Below, one piece after another: positions 12,353 through 23,764 of a stretch of 64,000 nucleotides of DNA. Origin of the DNA: Perkinsus olseni. Taxonomy: Eukaryota; Perkinsozoa; Perkinsida; Perkinsidae. The notes beneath the pieces are model-generated. The model searched no databases. It was not told the DNA's origin and saw only the letters and a list, made by a program, of their open reading frames with translations. Both the position numbers and the translations under genes were made by a program. Where the stretch lies: contig JABANP010000192.1 of assembly GCA_013115135.1 (NCBI GenBank), positions 1-64,000 on the forward strand, in the 5' to 3' direction. Positions within the stretch are counted from its first letter, which is position 1; every line of letters begins with the position of its first letter.

Positions 12353-13012
12353 CTAGTGGGCCTGCTGTTGTTGTCCATGATCGGCCGTCGGTGTCTTCCA
12401 ATGCGCTATACTATGGCGACTGTTGATAACGCTGCCAACATCCGGATCGTACTTCTCCAGGATCTCCATGATATCAGGATGATACTTATTGTTCAGGAAC
12501 TTCACGTTGGTGTAACAATTACTCAGTACGTCAATTCTATCATCAGACAGACCTGACAGAGGCGATGCAACCAATACAATAGGGCGGCCGATCACCACGA
12601 TAGCGGCTTGGGAATTGCCGAGCACCACCTCTATTCGGCACACTTCAAAGTCACGGGGCGATCTATTGGCACATCATCGCGCGGAAAAGGCTTACAAATT
12701 TTGCGGAGTGTAAGCATGAATCGACAGTGCGATCTGGTCAAATAGATAACACGATTCAAAGAACTGACCCATACCCTCCCACAGAACGAGGATGGACGAC
12801 GCTGTGGAAGATTCCATTCTCCTCAACGCTAGCCTCGTCGCCTCCCTTATTACTGTCCCCCATCCCTCTTATGAGCTCATTAATGAACTTCAGTCTCTGA
12901 GCGTAGTGACTCCTCGGTTCGTCCGGTCGTCTCTTAGCGTAGGGCTTGCTGTAGTCGACCTTGAGATGCTGCTGTTGCTGTTGAACCTCTCGCTCTCCTT
13001 CACTGACGCTCA
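12353..13012 (-). CDS. unrecognised protein, two exons visible
   Basis: The minus strand shows an ATG at 13012 followed by MSVSEGEREVQQQQQHLKV, then a basic segment with PYAKRRPDEPRSHYAQRLKF and an acidic stretch to about 12780. A second frame at 12643-12400 contains SQAAIVVIGRPIVLVASP and NKYHPDIMEILEKYDPDV. Both look coding, with a polyglutamine run in the first. The intron between them is not placed exactly. It lies just downstream of the leucine-rich-repeat gene on the same strand and might be its 3' part instead of a separate gene. No family is recognised. Confidence 0.4.
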
Positions 13013-13539
13013 TGTCAAACAGTAACGAGACCAACTGAACGACTACTTGCACGAGAAATAGCATCAACACGACAGGAACTTCCCGTGATGGAGACGACAC
13101 ACCATGCAACGACACATGTATCATTCCTCGGCTTCTCGCTCGACATCCTCAGCAGCGGCTCGCGCCTGAAAGTAGCGGACCCAAAAATACCGGGACATCA
13201 GATACTCAACATTAGGAGAGAACAAACCTTCAATAATCGGTGATAAAAAAGGATTTTTATGGTCTGCATGAAGGAAAATTAGTACAAAACAAACTACGTA
13301 TTCTCATTATCTATAATGATGAGTATATATGATAGTACCCACAAGGAGCCTATCACCGGATCTATTGATGGGGAGGTCCACATCCTCCGAATACCGCAAA
13401 CAACTCTCCTGTTCTATCATACCCGACTCTGCAGATTATAAGCGTTATAACGTTACTGAAAATACTCATGCTCCATGCCGCTGTCAGAATACTAATGTAG
13501 TATTCCAGGTACGGAAATGTTCGAAGAGCAACGGTTGAG

Positions 13540-15730
13540 TACCTCGGCCTCCAACCTTTCCTTCTCCTCCCGCTCAGCTATCCTTGCCTGCTGCAGCTCC
13601 TCAGACGCCTTTAAATCCTCGAGTGTGAGAGCCTGCAACAGTCACTAGTGAAGAAAAGCTAAGTCGCTTGCAAAATTCCAACCGCACCGCAGAGTCACGG
13701 ACTCAGAACCGACAGCAGGCGGCTCCGTTCAGATACAGTTCATCCGATTTATACTCATATTGTGATATACGTCGGACTCTGGCTCTCCACCTGGAGTGGT
13801 CTATAATGTTCCCTAGTCGCTTATAACGCCACTGAGGCAGTTTGATGTCTCCTGGGAACAGCTTAGACGGCTATAGGTCCCCCGTGCCCGTGCCGCTTCC
13901 TAGTACACAGAAAGAGAATATGTGACACTTTCCGAAAGAATATAATCCTCGGGTGGGATAGCGTGTTAAGTCTCGCGGGCTGTAGCATCGGTCCAGCAGT
14001 ACCTCTCCGTTGACGGTACGAAGTGTCTTTGGCAGTACTAATAGCAGCTCGGCCTTAAAATCATCACCCATCGCAGCCAGGGCTGGTGTATCGCTTATAT
14101 CGATTTCCCTGAGCTCCTAAGAAAAAGAGCACACGGAAAGAGGCCCGACACTGATGCTAGCATAAAAACCACGCCGAGAAAACTAGGGTCCGTTCCCTAC
14201 TGGTAGAGCACGGTCTCCAGAGCTGGTTGTGAGGACGGCCGCCAGAATGTCCGCTGGGCTCTCAGCACCGAATTGGGTGGAGCTTAAGTTGAGAGTCTTC
14301 AATGAGGGGAGTGACGGGATCTTAGGCAGACTGCGGGGCGACGGTGGAGGGATCTGCCGGGGGGAATAGCGCTTTTCGCTCAACTCATGTGCTCGGAGGG
14401 AAGAGCATACTCTATCCCAAGATGGAGCGCCTTCTTCCTAGGAGTAAGAATAGCTGTATACGAGGCGGCACGAGTTTCCCTCGACAAGGATCGATCCAAC
14501 CGGTACTACGTCCTCCTGCTGTTCTCCACCATCCTCCTCGCCGTCCTCGGCAGCCTTGTCAATCGGCTTACCAGTAAGGGTAAGCAAAGTATTACCACTA
14601 TGCAGATCGAGTAGCTGATATTGAAACAGAAAAGACCAGTGAGATATCCAACCCTACCTGCAACTCGTCCAGGCCCTGCAGAGCATCCTCCCCTACGTGA
14701 GTGAGCTGATTCGAGGCGACTCGCAGAGACCTGCTTAGGAGGGCTCTTGAGACAGTAGTCTAACTAAACCGGAAGATGCGTCGTAAATCTTTGGAGTTTC
14801 CAAAGACACTTTCACGAGTCAAAGTACGCGGGTGAGAATAAGTTTGGCCTAGCTAGGCGGGTGACAAGTACGCCGCGAATGGCCGGAAAAAAACCTCCAG
14901 AATTTTACAGTTCTTTCGGCAGAAAAACTCAGTCCTGCCACAGAAGCTGACGGTATAACCGAGCAAACTAGTACTTGAGTTTGGGCAAGTTGTTGATGCC
15001 ATTCAAAGTTGTCAGGGAATTATCGCTGAGATCGAGATCCTCGAGGGCGGTATGACCATCGGGCGAGACCCTGTGAGAAAATAATGATGCTCGTGGTGAC
15101 AGGGAGGCAGTCGACCTGGCGCTATCTTCGATGCTATTCGCTTTCAATTTGAGATACCTCAATCTGGTCATAGCGGCTAGAGGGCAGATGGAAGTGATGG
15201 AATTGTGGGAGAGGTCGATGTATTGGCACCATGGTAGGCACTGAGAATGGACGATACTCAGACGAGTTAGGCGAGGAGTGGTATGAACTTCAGCAATAAG
15301 TCGCTAGCCCGGCAATGCTGCCCGTAGTTCATACAGCCTCACTGAATGTACTCAGATGTGAATGATTGGTGTCAATTTCTTTCTGTACTTAGTATACTTT
15401 CTGACTTCCTCGAGGATAAGGGAAACGTGCGGTATTACCCCCGGCTGGAAGAGGCTGTCCATTGTGGTGATTTTGTTGTTGCTGAGATCCAGTGACAGGA
15501 GATGAGGAAGAGCCGACAGTCTGGATACGTCCGTGAGTAGATTTGCCCTCAAGTTGATCTGCCTGAATGAAGGCGAGTAAGGCCCTTCCTCCGTCCACCC
15601 TCATCACCTGAGGTGGGTCAGCGTGTCGACTTCCTCGGCTAGGTCAGTGATGCCCTTATCCGAGCAATCCAGTCGGGCGAAGGCATAACCAGTACCGTCC
15701 ACTGTACCTAGCAATGGCACGAACGAGTAT
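13540..15730 (-). CDS. leucine-rich-repeat protein with C-terminal coiled coil
   Basis: Minus-strand exons spell successive SDS22-type leucine-rich repeats. ARLDCSDKGITDLAEEVDTL lies near 15660, followed by LPHLLSLDLSNNKITTMDSL (within 15352-15552), QYIDLSHNSITSICPLAAM (about 15200), LRYLKLKANSIED and LEDLDLSDNSLTTLNGI (14968-15171). Further on are LPSLKTLNLSSTQFGAES (14183-14383) and a capping segment LPKTLRTVNGEVLLD (about 13990). A final exon near 13540-13640, preceded by TTGCAG, gives LEDLKASEELQQARIAERE, a coiled coil. SDS22-like repeat proteins with coiled coils are typically scaffolds, many in cilia or phosphatase complexes; the exact role is not readable. A preceding frame to 15972 may be a 5' exon. 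Exon edges are approximate. Confidence 0.7.
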
Positions 15731-15972
15731 ACGCTACGTTACATGAACAGTTTTACTATTGTGTTCACCAACGAATTACCGTCGGTTTCACTGAACGATA
15801 GAATTCTCACAATGGGCTTCTCCCTCGACAATATACGTTTGCTCCCATTGTAGCCATCACGCCCTAATCTGGTGGGATCCCACGTGATGGTGGGGAGATA
15901 AAGCCACAACGATGATGGTAATTTAGTAGTCCACAGAAAACAGCCACAGCCAAAGGTCCATGACGCGAACAC

Positions 15973-16492
15973 CTCTGCGCCACGTGACGGCCCTCTGCGC
16001 GTGAAATCATTTAGTACTACGTTCCAATCTGGCTAGCCCCTGGGATAAAATCTCGTGGGAGAGAGGCAGGGGATCTTCCATGACGGAGGGAAGAGAGAAC
16101 TGAACGGTGATAAAACGACTTGACGGGGCAGCTGCTAGCAATAAGGCGAAGGGACGAATGATGATATGCGGCGTGTATTGCGAAAAGCATTTTATGTCAG
16201 AATTTGTAGAATGCTCCCTCTAAGGAGAAAGTGCATTTTCAAAGGAAGGAACAATATATGTGGGAAAAACCATATTTCTAAAGAAAGTTGCCATTTTCTA
16301 AAGAAGTTTCGCGCTCGCCCGGGAGAGGATTGGGACTACGCTTTTGACTCTCGGATAACCTATGACCTATAACCCTAGGCCTTCGGGTTTGAGGTGATGG
16401 TCGCCCGAAGGGCGACCTGAGTCGGGTTTCGGGTTGACGGGGGTTACGGTCAGTACTCCACTAGGTCTTTTTTTCTTCAGTTTTTCTCCTTC
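15973..16492. other. no gene seen
   Basis: No supported exon. Near 16401-16419 there is an 8-bp-arm hairpin, GGTCGCCC with a 3-base loop. Confidence 0.35.
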
Positions 16493-16557
16493 TTTAGATT
16501 TTCGCCCTCTCGCTTAAATTTTCGCCCTCTCGCTTAGATTTTCACCGTCTACCCGAA
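16493..16557 (+). repeat. tandem repeat, about 20-bp unit, 3 copies
   Basis: The unit ATTTTCGCCCTCTCGCTTA occurs twice, then once degenerate. It sits about 80-140 bp upstream of a short membrane-protein-like frame. Confidence 0.6.
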
Positions 16558-16634
16558 TTTTGGGCGCGCGGGAGAAAAATTTGGGCGGGAGAGAAGAAAA
16601 GTTGCCATTTTCGTGCCGCGAATTCACTGCAATT

Positions 16635-16832
16635 ATGGGAGAGTTACTTGTTCATACCTTTGGCTTCGCTCTTTCCGAGTTTTTTTTCGTTTTTGCGTTG
16701 GCGGTAGTAGTGCTTCTGGGCCCGAAATTCGGGTGGTTACAGAAGAGTCGTCTGAGGCTACTCAACGACAACCGTCTGGCGATGACCACAGTACAACCTG
16801 AAGGCTGCAATGTCGATTACCGTACAAGGTGA
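16635..16832 (+). CDS. short reading frame with one transmembrane segment (uncertain)
   Basis: From ATG 16635 a frame of about 65 codons carries a hydrophobic helix (EFFFVFALAVVVLLGPKFG) followed by a basic stretch. It may be the first exon of a longer gene: frames at 16878-17210 (+) and 16817-17140 (-) are both open. No homologue is recognised and the strand of the following frames is undecided. Confidence 0.25.
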   Translation: MGELLVHTFGFALSEFFFVFALAVVVLLGPKFGWLQKSRLRLLNDNRLAMTTVQPEGCNVDYRTR

Positions 16833-17528
16833 GACCGCTTTACGGATCCTTGCCGAACACGGCAACATTTTGCTATCATGACAGTTAGCTTTACGCAGAG
16901 CTTCCCTAGTGATGCCACATTCGATTCAGTGACGGCGTGCAGCCTCTCTTCAAGGGAGTATGCGGTCGTGAGTGCCACAGCTGTCCAACCGCGTATATTA
17001 GTTGAGGATCGTTTTCTCGTGGAAGAGGTCTTGTCCATCGTTGCTATTCCCCATGCTGGTCCGCTTGAACCAGTTGTCTTGTGCCATATTTCGAAAGCAG
17101 AGCGAATGATGCTTTCTTCTCGTCCCAGTAGCAGGTACACGGTCAGTCTATCATCATTCTCTGCGCTACTTGCCTTTGTCGTACAAGGTGGTGTCGTCAG
17201 TGTCCAGTAATACTATTTTCATGTTAGTCTAATTAACCCGGTTGAGTACGGTTGTTCTATGATGGGAGCACGAGGCGTTTTCCATAGTAGTGCTTGCACT
17301 GTGGATTTCCCATCTTCCATCTCCCGAGCGTAGGCCACCAGATTTTCTTGTCGATGATCGGGCCTTGCGAGTCAGTGATTAATCTGGGCCGGGCATTTGG
17401 GAATGAGTTGGTCGAGGAGTGGTATGACCTTGATCATTTTCAGGGTTAATTCATCTTCACTCTCCCCAACGGCCTGAGCGGGAGGGAGGAGGATTGTATA
17501 ATTTGGGAATAATAATAACAACAACAAG

Positions 17529-18015
17529 ATGATGGAATATATCAACTTGAAGGACCCGGTCATGTGGGCGTGCTTCGGGGTATCTTTCATCCTCGTCGTG
17601 GCCGCGAGCATCCTACTGTTATATCCGCGGAAATCAGGGCAGCAAGCCAAGGTAGTATTAGAGGTGGTAGGAGGGCTCGGCTTAGGTTCATCCGCTAAAA
17701 TACCTGCGTTTTCTTTCTTCCGCTACAGTTCTTGAACTAAATGGAATTCTCGAGTTTGATGGTCCTTTGCTGTGGCTTCCTTATCGCGTAAGATCAAGGT
17801 ATTAGTTTTCTCCCGGAAATTGCTAGCCATTGTACCAGTGCGTTCTACTGCCTCGTCGACGGGAACTGCTGGGAAGATATTATGCAGTTCCCCTAGGATG
17901 GCAATACCGTAACTCCCCCGACTCAGAGGCCCTGCGCTGCCATGTTGATTCGTTCTGCCAACTCGTTGGGCTGATTATTATCCTGTTCCCTCTACCACTA
18001 CTTGCGCTGATTTAG
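17529..18015 (+). CDS. small two-TM membrane protein, three exons
   Basis: Proposed exons are 17529-17685, 17729-17787 and 17827-18015, with phases that close to 134 codons. Exon 1 starts MMEYINLKDPVMW and contains a transmembrane helix (CFGVSFILVVAASILLLY). Exon 2 reads LELNGILEFDGPLLWLPYR and follows a pyrimidine tract ending CTACAG. Exon 3 ends in a second hydrophobic helix (QLVGLIIILFPLPLLALI) directly before TAG. The first donor (GTTCAT) is non-consensus, so that junction is the weak point. The 5' region has an A-rich leader just before the ATG. No family is recognised; it is most likely a small organellar or secretory-pathway membrane protein. A minus-strand frame at 17372-17479, preceded by a good pyrimidine tract and CAG, competes with the 5' flank. 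Confidence 0.5.
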
Positions 18016-18578
18016 CGTCGCAGTCGTCGTAGCGATTGCGTGAGATAAGCAGTATAGTCGATATATCAGGATTCATACTGCATTCATCGTGGGAGTGATT
18101 TGCGGAATTTACGGTATATCTAAGATTATGTGAAACTGGGAGTTCAATTAACGCATGAGTATAACATGAAAATTTATGGGGATAGAATAAATTGAACGTT
18201 TTTTGGGAGGCTTTGGTGACTAGTCGGGTTCTCAAGTTGCTTCTGAATTGATGTGTTCTCAATGATCCACTAAGATGAGTCAGCGCAAGGTAGTCATGTG
18301 CGCAGAACCATTCGGAATTTTGTTCTTTCTAGAGAATGTCGCCCTTCGAGCTCGCCGCGGCTTTCCTTCCCGAGAGGTCCTCTGATGGCAAAGTTCACCA
18401 GTCCTTACCGAAGGTATCGGGTTCAATTCCCAGGGCCGTCATCTCAAGCGATGTACTCAGGATTTTCGACTACTGGTGATTTGTAATCCCATTTCTGGCG
18501 GAGGGCTCGGTCGGAAGGTCTATGATAATATTGTGAAGGTCATAAGGGAGAGTCCGATGATCAGATTTCACTCGGTAC
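18016..18578. other. no gene seen
   Basis: No supported exon on either strand. A TTCAATTCCC tRNA-box-like string near 18422 lacks matching stems. Confidence 0.35.
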
Positions 18579-19786
18579 TCATTTTACGCGGTCATACCAC
18601 ATCTCAGTGAATGCGCAGAAGAATAACTGATATGACAGTGTCCTAACAACCAATTGAATGCATCCAACCCGTTCCAAAGTCGCGCCGACGAATTTTTTTA
18701 CGCTTCCTGAGAAATTGCTGTTAATGAGGGGGCGAGCGGATTCATTGGTGGCTGTGGCCTTCAACAGTGATTGAAGAAATCGCCGTTTTTGCTTCTGCGC
18801 TCCAGCGCTCTCTTGTGGGGCACGACCGGGATGTTTGAGGAATGGCTGGTAGAAGTCTGGCAATCCAGTAGGGATTATTCTTTCGCTCTGTCGGAGGGAA
18901 CAGGAGTTTTTCAGGGAAAGTAAACTTGGAAATACTCTAGAAAATTTCGAAACTTGGAACCGAAAGGTCGGCTCTCGAAAGCGGGTGGCCTTTTGACGAT
19001 CAGCGAGTCCCTTGCTTCGGAAGGAGTGACTGCGGCTCTCATCTTCTTTGGAAATATGTCATATTCTAGGCGAAGTTTCGGACAGAGATCGTCCTGTGTC
19101 CTCAGGTAATGCTCGATCGAAGCGAAGTGCCGTACGAGGTTGTATTTACGGAGCACGTGGGCCATGCCTATGACTTGGGAGCTGATCTTGATATTGATTT
19201 GTGAGTTCGAATAGCGGAATGTGGCACTTGATTGAATCGCGAGTTCTGGTTGGAGGTCTGAATCGCACGGAATCGTAGGGGCCGTCGTGGTACTTGTACT
19301 GTAGAAGGGACATGGATCGCGTTCTCGCAGTGCGGCAGCGTGAATTGGAGAATATTCACCTACTGAAAGTGGGAATAGCGTATACAGTAGGTGGACGAAT
19401 TCGAGCGGGCTGTTGTATGCTAGTTGAGTCGAGCTAGATGAGGTTGCGCACGGGGAAGGATTCTCAGGTACTCGGCGATCGCTGTGATAGGAGGAGATTG
19501 TCTGTTGCATGAGCTTCTACAGGGAGTGTAACAGCGCACCATGCCGCGTGCATACCAAATTTTCCGTATTTCTTGCAGGTACAGTTCATCTAAAACTCTT
19601 TCTACGCTTGAGCTGCTCCTTTCCAGACTTCCGTTGGCAATAATCCCGGCTGGAACCAAGTAACCCGACGTGGTCTGTCTTTGCTGATTGCTGAATATTC
19701 TGCTCCCCTGCGTGAGTGCTCCGCTCCGCTGGGAATTTGGTGGGTTTATTATCTGCCACTTCGCTGTATATTTTAATCGACGTCAT
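18579..19786 (-). CDS. unrecognised protein, several exons
   Basis: The minus strand gives an ATG at 19786 with MTSIKIYSEVADNKPTKF, then a frame with ANGSLERSSSSVERVLDELY (about 19640-19550). A 199-codon open frame at 19510-18911 follows, including LEFVHLLYTLFPLSVGEY and SQVIGMAHVLRKYNLVRHFA, then a frame with KQKRRFLQSLLKATATNES (18863-18640). The composition is protein-like throughout, and the frames can be connected by short introns, but I could not fix every junction. No signal peptide or known motif is seen. It could also be two adjacent genes. Confidence 0.4.
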
Positions 19787-20120
19787 GATTGGGCGTCATC
19801 CTGAGGAAGATAGACCCTGTTGTAGATTTTCTGTTTTTCCTTTTTCCTTTTCAGTGATGGTCTGGCGAATAGTTTGGGAATGCCGAACGCATATTTGGCA
19901 TGTAAGAGGATGTTGGACGCGATTCACACCGGCCAGTACAGGTAAGGCAGTAGCGCGGACATTTCACTACCTGAAGGTCTGATATTCGATCCCTGCATCA
20001 TGCATGTAGGCCTTTGGATTTGTATCATGCTGTGAGGGAGTCGTCAATAGCCCCGGATGATGGCACTGAAACGGCGGCAGAGGAGGAGAGCAGGGTTAGC
20101 GAAGATCAGGGGTAGCGGGT

Positions 20121-20134
20121 TTGTGCATGCGTGC
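20121..20134 (+). repeat. copy 3 of motif TTGYGCATGCGTGC
   Basis: Exact match (Y = T), followed by AAGTG. Confidence 0.6.
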
Positions 20135-20164
20135 AAGTGATACCAACTTTTCCGCAGATGTGGC

Positions 20165-21426
20165 GTGGTCGATCTCACTATGACTTGCTGGGGATTCATT
20201 GCTGATGTTGAGATGATAACGCGACGGACACTCGGACGTGAGTCTTTCTCCCACCCGGGTTCTAGTCCCACAGGTGTCATTTCACCAGGCATACCTCGAC
20301 AAGTAGGGAGGGTGATAGCAGCCTTAGTAAGCATTCTTCGAATGGACGCTAAGGCCGGGCATTTAGTGCTCTACTGCAAGGAGCCGGTCCCGAAGGAACT
20401 CTCAGGTGAGCACAGTAGGTTTGGGCGTCTTCAATAGAGAAATGCTGGTTGATGTATTGGAAAAGCAAAGGTAGCATTGACGAGGATACGTTTCCACTGA
20501 GTCGGTCTCGGAGAACGTCTCCGGCGAGATTGTAAGACGATTATTAGAAGGTCTAAAATGTATTTCTTTTCACTCCCGGCGATAGACGATGACCATTCGT
20601 TCACTCTAGGAAGGCTTCCGTTCAGGTCTGGGACTTCCTCAACCCAAGACTTCTGTGACGACGATTAGAGGCCCGATAATGAGCGTCACAGTCACTAACG
20701 TGAGTCATGCTGCAGGTAAGTGTGGTGGGGAGAATGTCGAGTATGGAGCGGTCAGTCTGTGCTGCTGTTCTTAGGAGATTTCATCGTGGATCCGAATGCT
20801 CGGTGTGATGATGGTGTGCTCTCCGTTTGTGTGATAAGGAGCTGCAGTCGGTGGCAGGTGGGAGGAGATCTAATCAGGATCGATTGGGTTAGGGATTTGT
20901 TCGTATTAGGCGATCGAGACGCTGCTGGCGATGAAGACAGGCTCACACCTTGCCCTCCCGTGGATAGAAACCTACACTTGCTCCAAGGTGAGGAGAATCT
21001 TTGTTTGGAGGATGTCCTCCGCTTTGTTCCGCTACTCGGTCTCCTCAAGTTGGAATGCGGACGATTCATCTTTCTCACTCTGCCTGCAGTTGGACTCGGG
21101 CCAGTACGAAACATGCAATCCTCCGGCTGCATTTTTGCACGATAATATCTTCGCGTGATAAGTTTGCCTTGTCGTCGTGATAGCGTATCTTCGTCAACTC
21201 GAGAGAGCATCGAATATCTGTTCAGGTGTACATTCGAAATGATACGGGAGAGGTCACGATCGGCGGCATGGGCGAGTCGGAGCTAGGTAAAGATACTACG
21301 TCGGCGTATCTTTTGCGCATGCGTGCAACTGTGTTAGATCCCAGACAAGCCTCTGATAACTCCACCGAGGGTCCCGACGGGATCCTTTTGACGTGTATGG
21401 AAGGGTCTGCTAAACTGATGTGCTGA
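20165..21426 (+). CDS. unrecognised plus-strand gene (uncertain exons)
   Basis: Plus-strand segments bounded by plausible splice sites look coding. One at about 20274-20405, after CCACAG and before GGTGAGC, reads RQVGRVIAALVSILRMDAK. The last exon, 21226-21426 after GTTCAG, reads YIRNDTGEVTIGGMGESELG and runs open to TGA. The GMGE string is faintly reminiscent of translation-factor domain III (GMGELHLE), which is too little for a name. A minus-strand frame at 20752-21210 (basic, Ser-rich) competes with the middle part. Confidence is low. Confidence 0.25.
21313..21326 (+). repeat. copy 4 of motif TTGYGCATGCGTGC
   Basis: Exact match (Y = C). It lies inside the last proposed exon of the 20.2-21.4 kb locus, reading L-R-M-R-A. 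Confidence 0.6.
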
Positions 21427-21830
21427 GTTGCAGCCGTCAGTGTCCGACTCTTCTTGTCTAAGTGTATAATGATTCGTCTCCTTTACCTCTTGAATTGCGT
21501 TCGGCATCGTACCGTCATCGTTAGGCGAGATTCGTGGAATGTTTTCTGCCCTACCAGAGTTTCTGGCTGCGCCTGCTGGAGTACTCCTCGCTCGTTCTCA
21601 GGCGTATAGCCCCGGGAGCACCCCAGGCTTCATGATCGCCATTCATCCTTGGAATTCAGAGTTGGATTCTAAGCAGCGCATACGTATCAGCGTAGAGTGC
21701 GTGCGGATAGACAGTCGCCTGATATGGTGAATCTGTCAAGTTCGCCCGGGGTAGCTTGAGGAGCGGTACGAAGATGAGTCAGAGTCGAACTACGGAATTT
21801 ATAGCTTCGATGCAAGCGAGGATTAGTTTA

Positions 21831-22331
21831 AGTTTATCGAGCCGGAAATGTAGCGCTCAGTTACCTGGAAACCGTCGAAACGAAAGAACCTGGCGCTCAT
21901 GATGGGAGGACTTAGTGCACCGCCGGCTTTCCCGAACTTGGAAATCACGAAGTTTTCCGTTGTTCGGGCCATTAGCTCTGTGCGCTTCGTAAAATCTGAA
22001 GCGGTGGAGTCTTCGGTGAAGCATCGACTGGAACTCATGAAGGATTGTACAACTTCCACTTTTCTCTCCCTCCAGAGACTCTGGTCCGTCGACCAACCCC
22101 CGCAGTAGGCTACTGCCAGTAGCCTCATCGCGGAGTGTTCGCAACAGTAGCCCAGTCTCAGTTCTTTCTCGCGCGTGCTAAGCACGCCGTGCTTCGATTA
22201 TGGCGGCGCTTCGTCCCAGGGGTATCTTGAAGACAGCATCCCTGTGGATTGCTTATCTTTGTGGAGCGCCGCTCAGCAGCTCGTCTGCGTTATGGCGAGC
22301 CACGTTCAAAGGAGGTGCAAGCCTTAAGGCC
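21831..22331 (+). pseudogene. truncated inverted copy of the subtilase gene head and its upstream region
   Basis: From ATG 22200 the frame reads MAALRPRGILKTASLWIAYL and onwards through the signal-peptide region. It is almost identical to the first about 44 codons of the subtilase starting at 57254 (-). Similarity continues about 370 bp upstream of the ATG and stops sharply after CCTTAAGGCC at about 22331, where the present copy runs into unrelated sequence and a stop at 22388. The catalytic domain is absent. The upstream part carries, on the minus strand, an open frame also present in the 57 kb copy (VEVVQSFMSSSRCF). One copy was therefore made with both divergent 5' ends and lost the body of the protease. 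Confidence 0.85.
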
Positions 22332-22389
22332 CTACCAGGCAATAGCCGTGGCTCGGTGACCTTTTATAACGTCGATACTAGGGTTTGAT

Positions 22390-23764
22390 CGTCCAAAAAG
22401 ACAGCAAGGTGACGGTTGATGATAGCCTAGCAGCATCTGGAGTTTATCGTCGTCGACCATTTTTGAGTCTACCATAATCGTGTTACCCATGTTGGTAACG
22501 AGTTGTATCAATCTGACACTGCCAGACTTCAGAGCTTGTGTCCTGGAGGAGACCAGCGTGACTGGCATGGTCAGAACCCTAGTTCTCGATGTCGTTATAG
22601 TCTGGTGCCTGTCTCAGGCTTAGTCAGACTTTGTTCTTACAGCGGCAGCTTTGTGTGTCCTTCGAGTAGAGCTCATAAATCATAGTATCCAAAAGTCGTC
22701 CAATGACTCTGAGAGTATTTGCAGCTCTCTTCTTACGCTAACGGTGTCTCAATGGTGATACGTATCACCCTATAGCGTAGTTGACTCGTTAAACTATCCC
22801 ATCTTTTCTGCTCTCCTCGCCCATCTCTCTTCCCCGGGGGCATCAGCCTGATGATCGACGGGAGCCGCTCGCTCGTCCTGCTCGAGACGGCTTCCATTAA
22901 GAAAAGGACACCGAAGTCTCAAGTTAGGTTTGAGAGGCAGCTGATACTCGTATGGATTGTCGCGGCGGCGACACGACGATAAGGAGGATGATATCCGCCA
23001 CCTTGCTTACTGAATGATATTTGCTTCACTCGCCGGACGAATTCCGTCCCAGTGAGGCGGCCCCGCTGAAGGACTCTACGAGATCGATCAGCGGTGTTTG
23101 GGAGAGCCTACCATTTTGGGTGGGGTTTCAGCTCATCCCGTAAGGTTTGAGTGTATCATGATCATCATCGTACTCATCGGGAGTTTCTATTCTTCGTTTT
23201 GTGCGATGTTCGAAGTGACTTCAATAATTGTTTTGCCTCGGAGGTTTTCAGTCGTAAAAGAAAAAGGGCTCATACGCAAATACCACAATTTCTTCGAAAC
23301 GTGCACGCATTTCTCCGCTGACGCCCTCCCACGGAGGCCAACACGATGCTGCTTCCATCGGTCTGTCTTCATCTTTGTGTGCTAATGTTGAGCGCTCCTC
23401 CGGTGGCTAGACGACACGGTATGTTCTGACACCTTATTCGATATAATGTATTTCGGGGCATTTGATACCCGCGTTTCTCGCCGCGTTCGTGCTGATGAGG
23501 CTGTAAAATAGCTCCATCCGTCATGGGTGGAATCTCGGGAGAGTACTTTCGATAAGCGCTGGTTTCGGTTGTCGCTGTTCTGCAATGAGACTTTCATGCT
23601 AGTGAGAAAGTGAACCGTCCCGATGAGGGCCCTTTCATTGTTAACCTCTCCTTCTCTCGAGCCTTCAATGCGTAAAGACCATAGAGACTTTTGTAATAGC
23701 GACCAAGACCCAGCGGCTTCGCGTTGCCATCTCTCTGCTAGATCGTTTTTCTCATTTATTGATC
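22390..23764. other. no supported gene
   Basis: Open frames such as 23098-23385 (+) lack support. There is a perfect 16-bp palindrome at 22754-22769 (GGTGATAC/GTATCACC). Confidence 0.35.

Noticed and set aside
18415..18440. GGGTTCAATTCCC as a tRNA T arm
   Set aside because: Two of five stem pairs fail and no matching acceptor strand occurs 60-80 bases upstream.
20250..20275. GGGTTCTAGTCCC as a tRNA T arm with AGGTGTCA acceptor
   Set aside because: The only GACAC candidate for the 5' acceptor lies about 40 bases away, too close for a tRNA.
21830..22185. Treating the minus-strand 120-codon frame as an independent gene
   Set aside because: It lies entirely within the duplicated 500-bp block and its partner at 57 kb is frame-shifted, so it is better described with the duplication.
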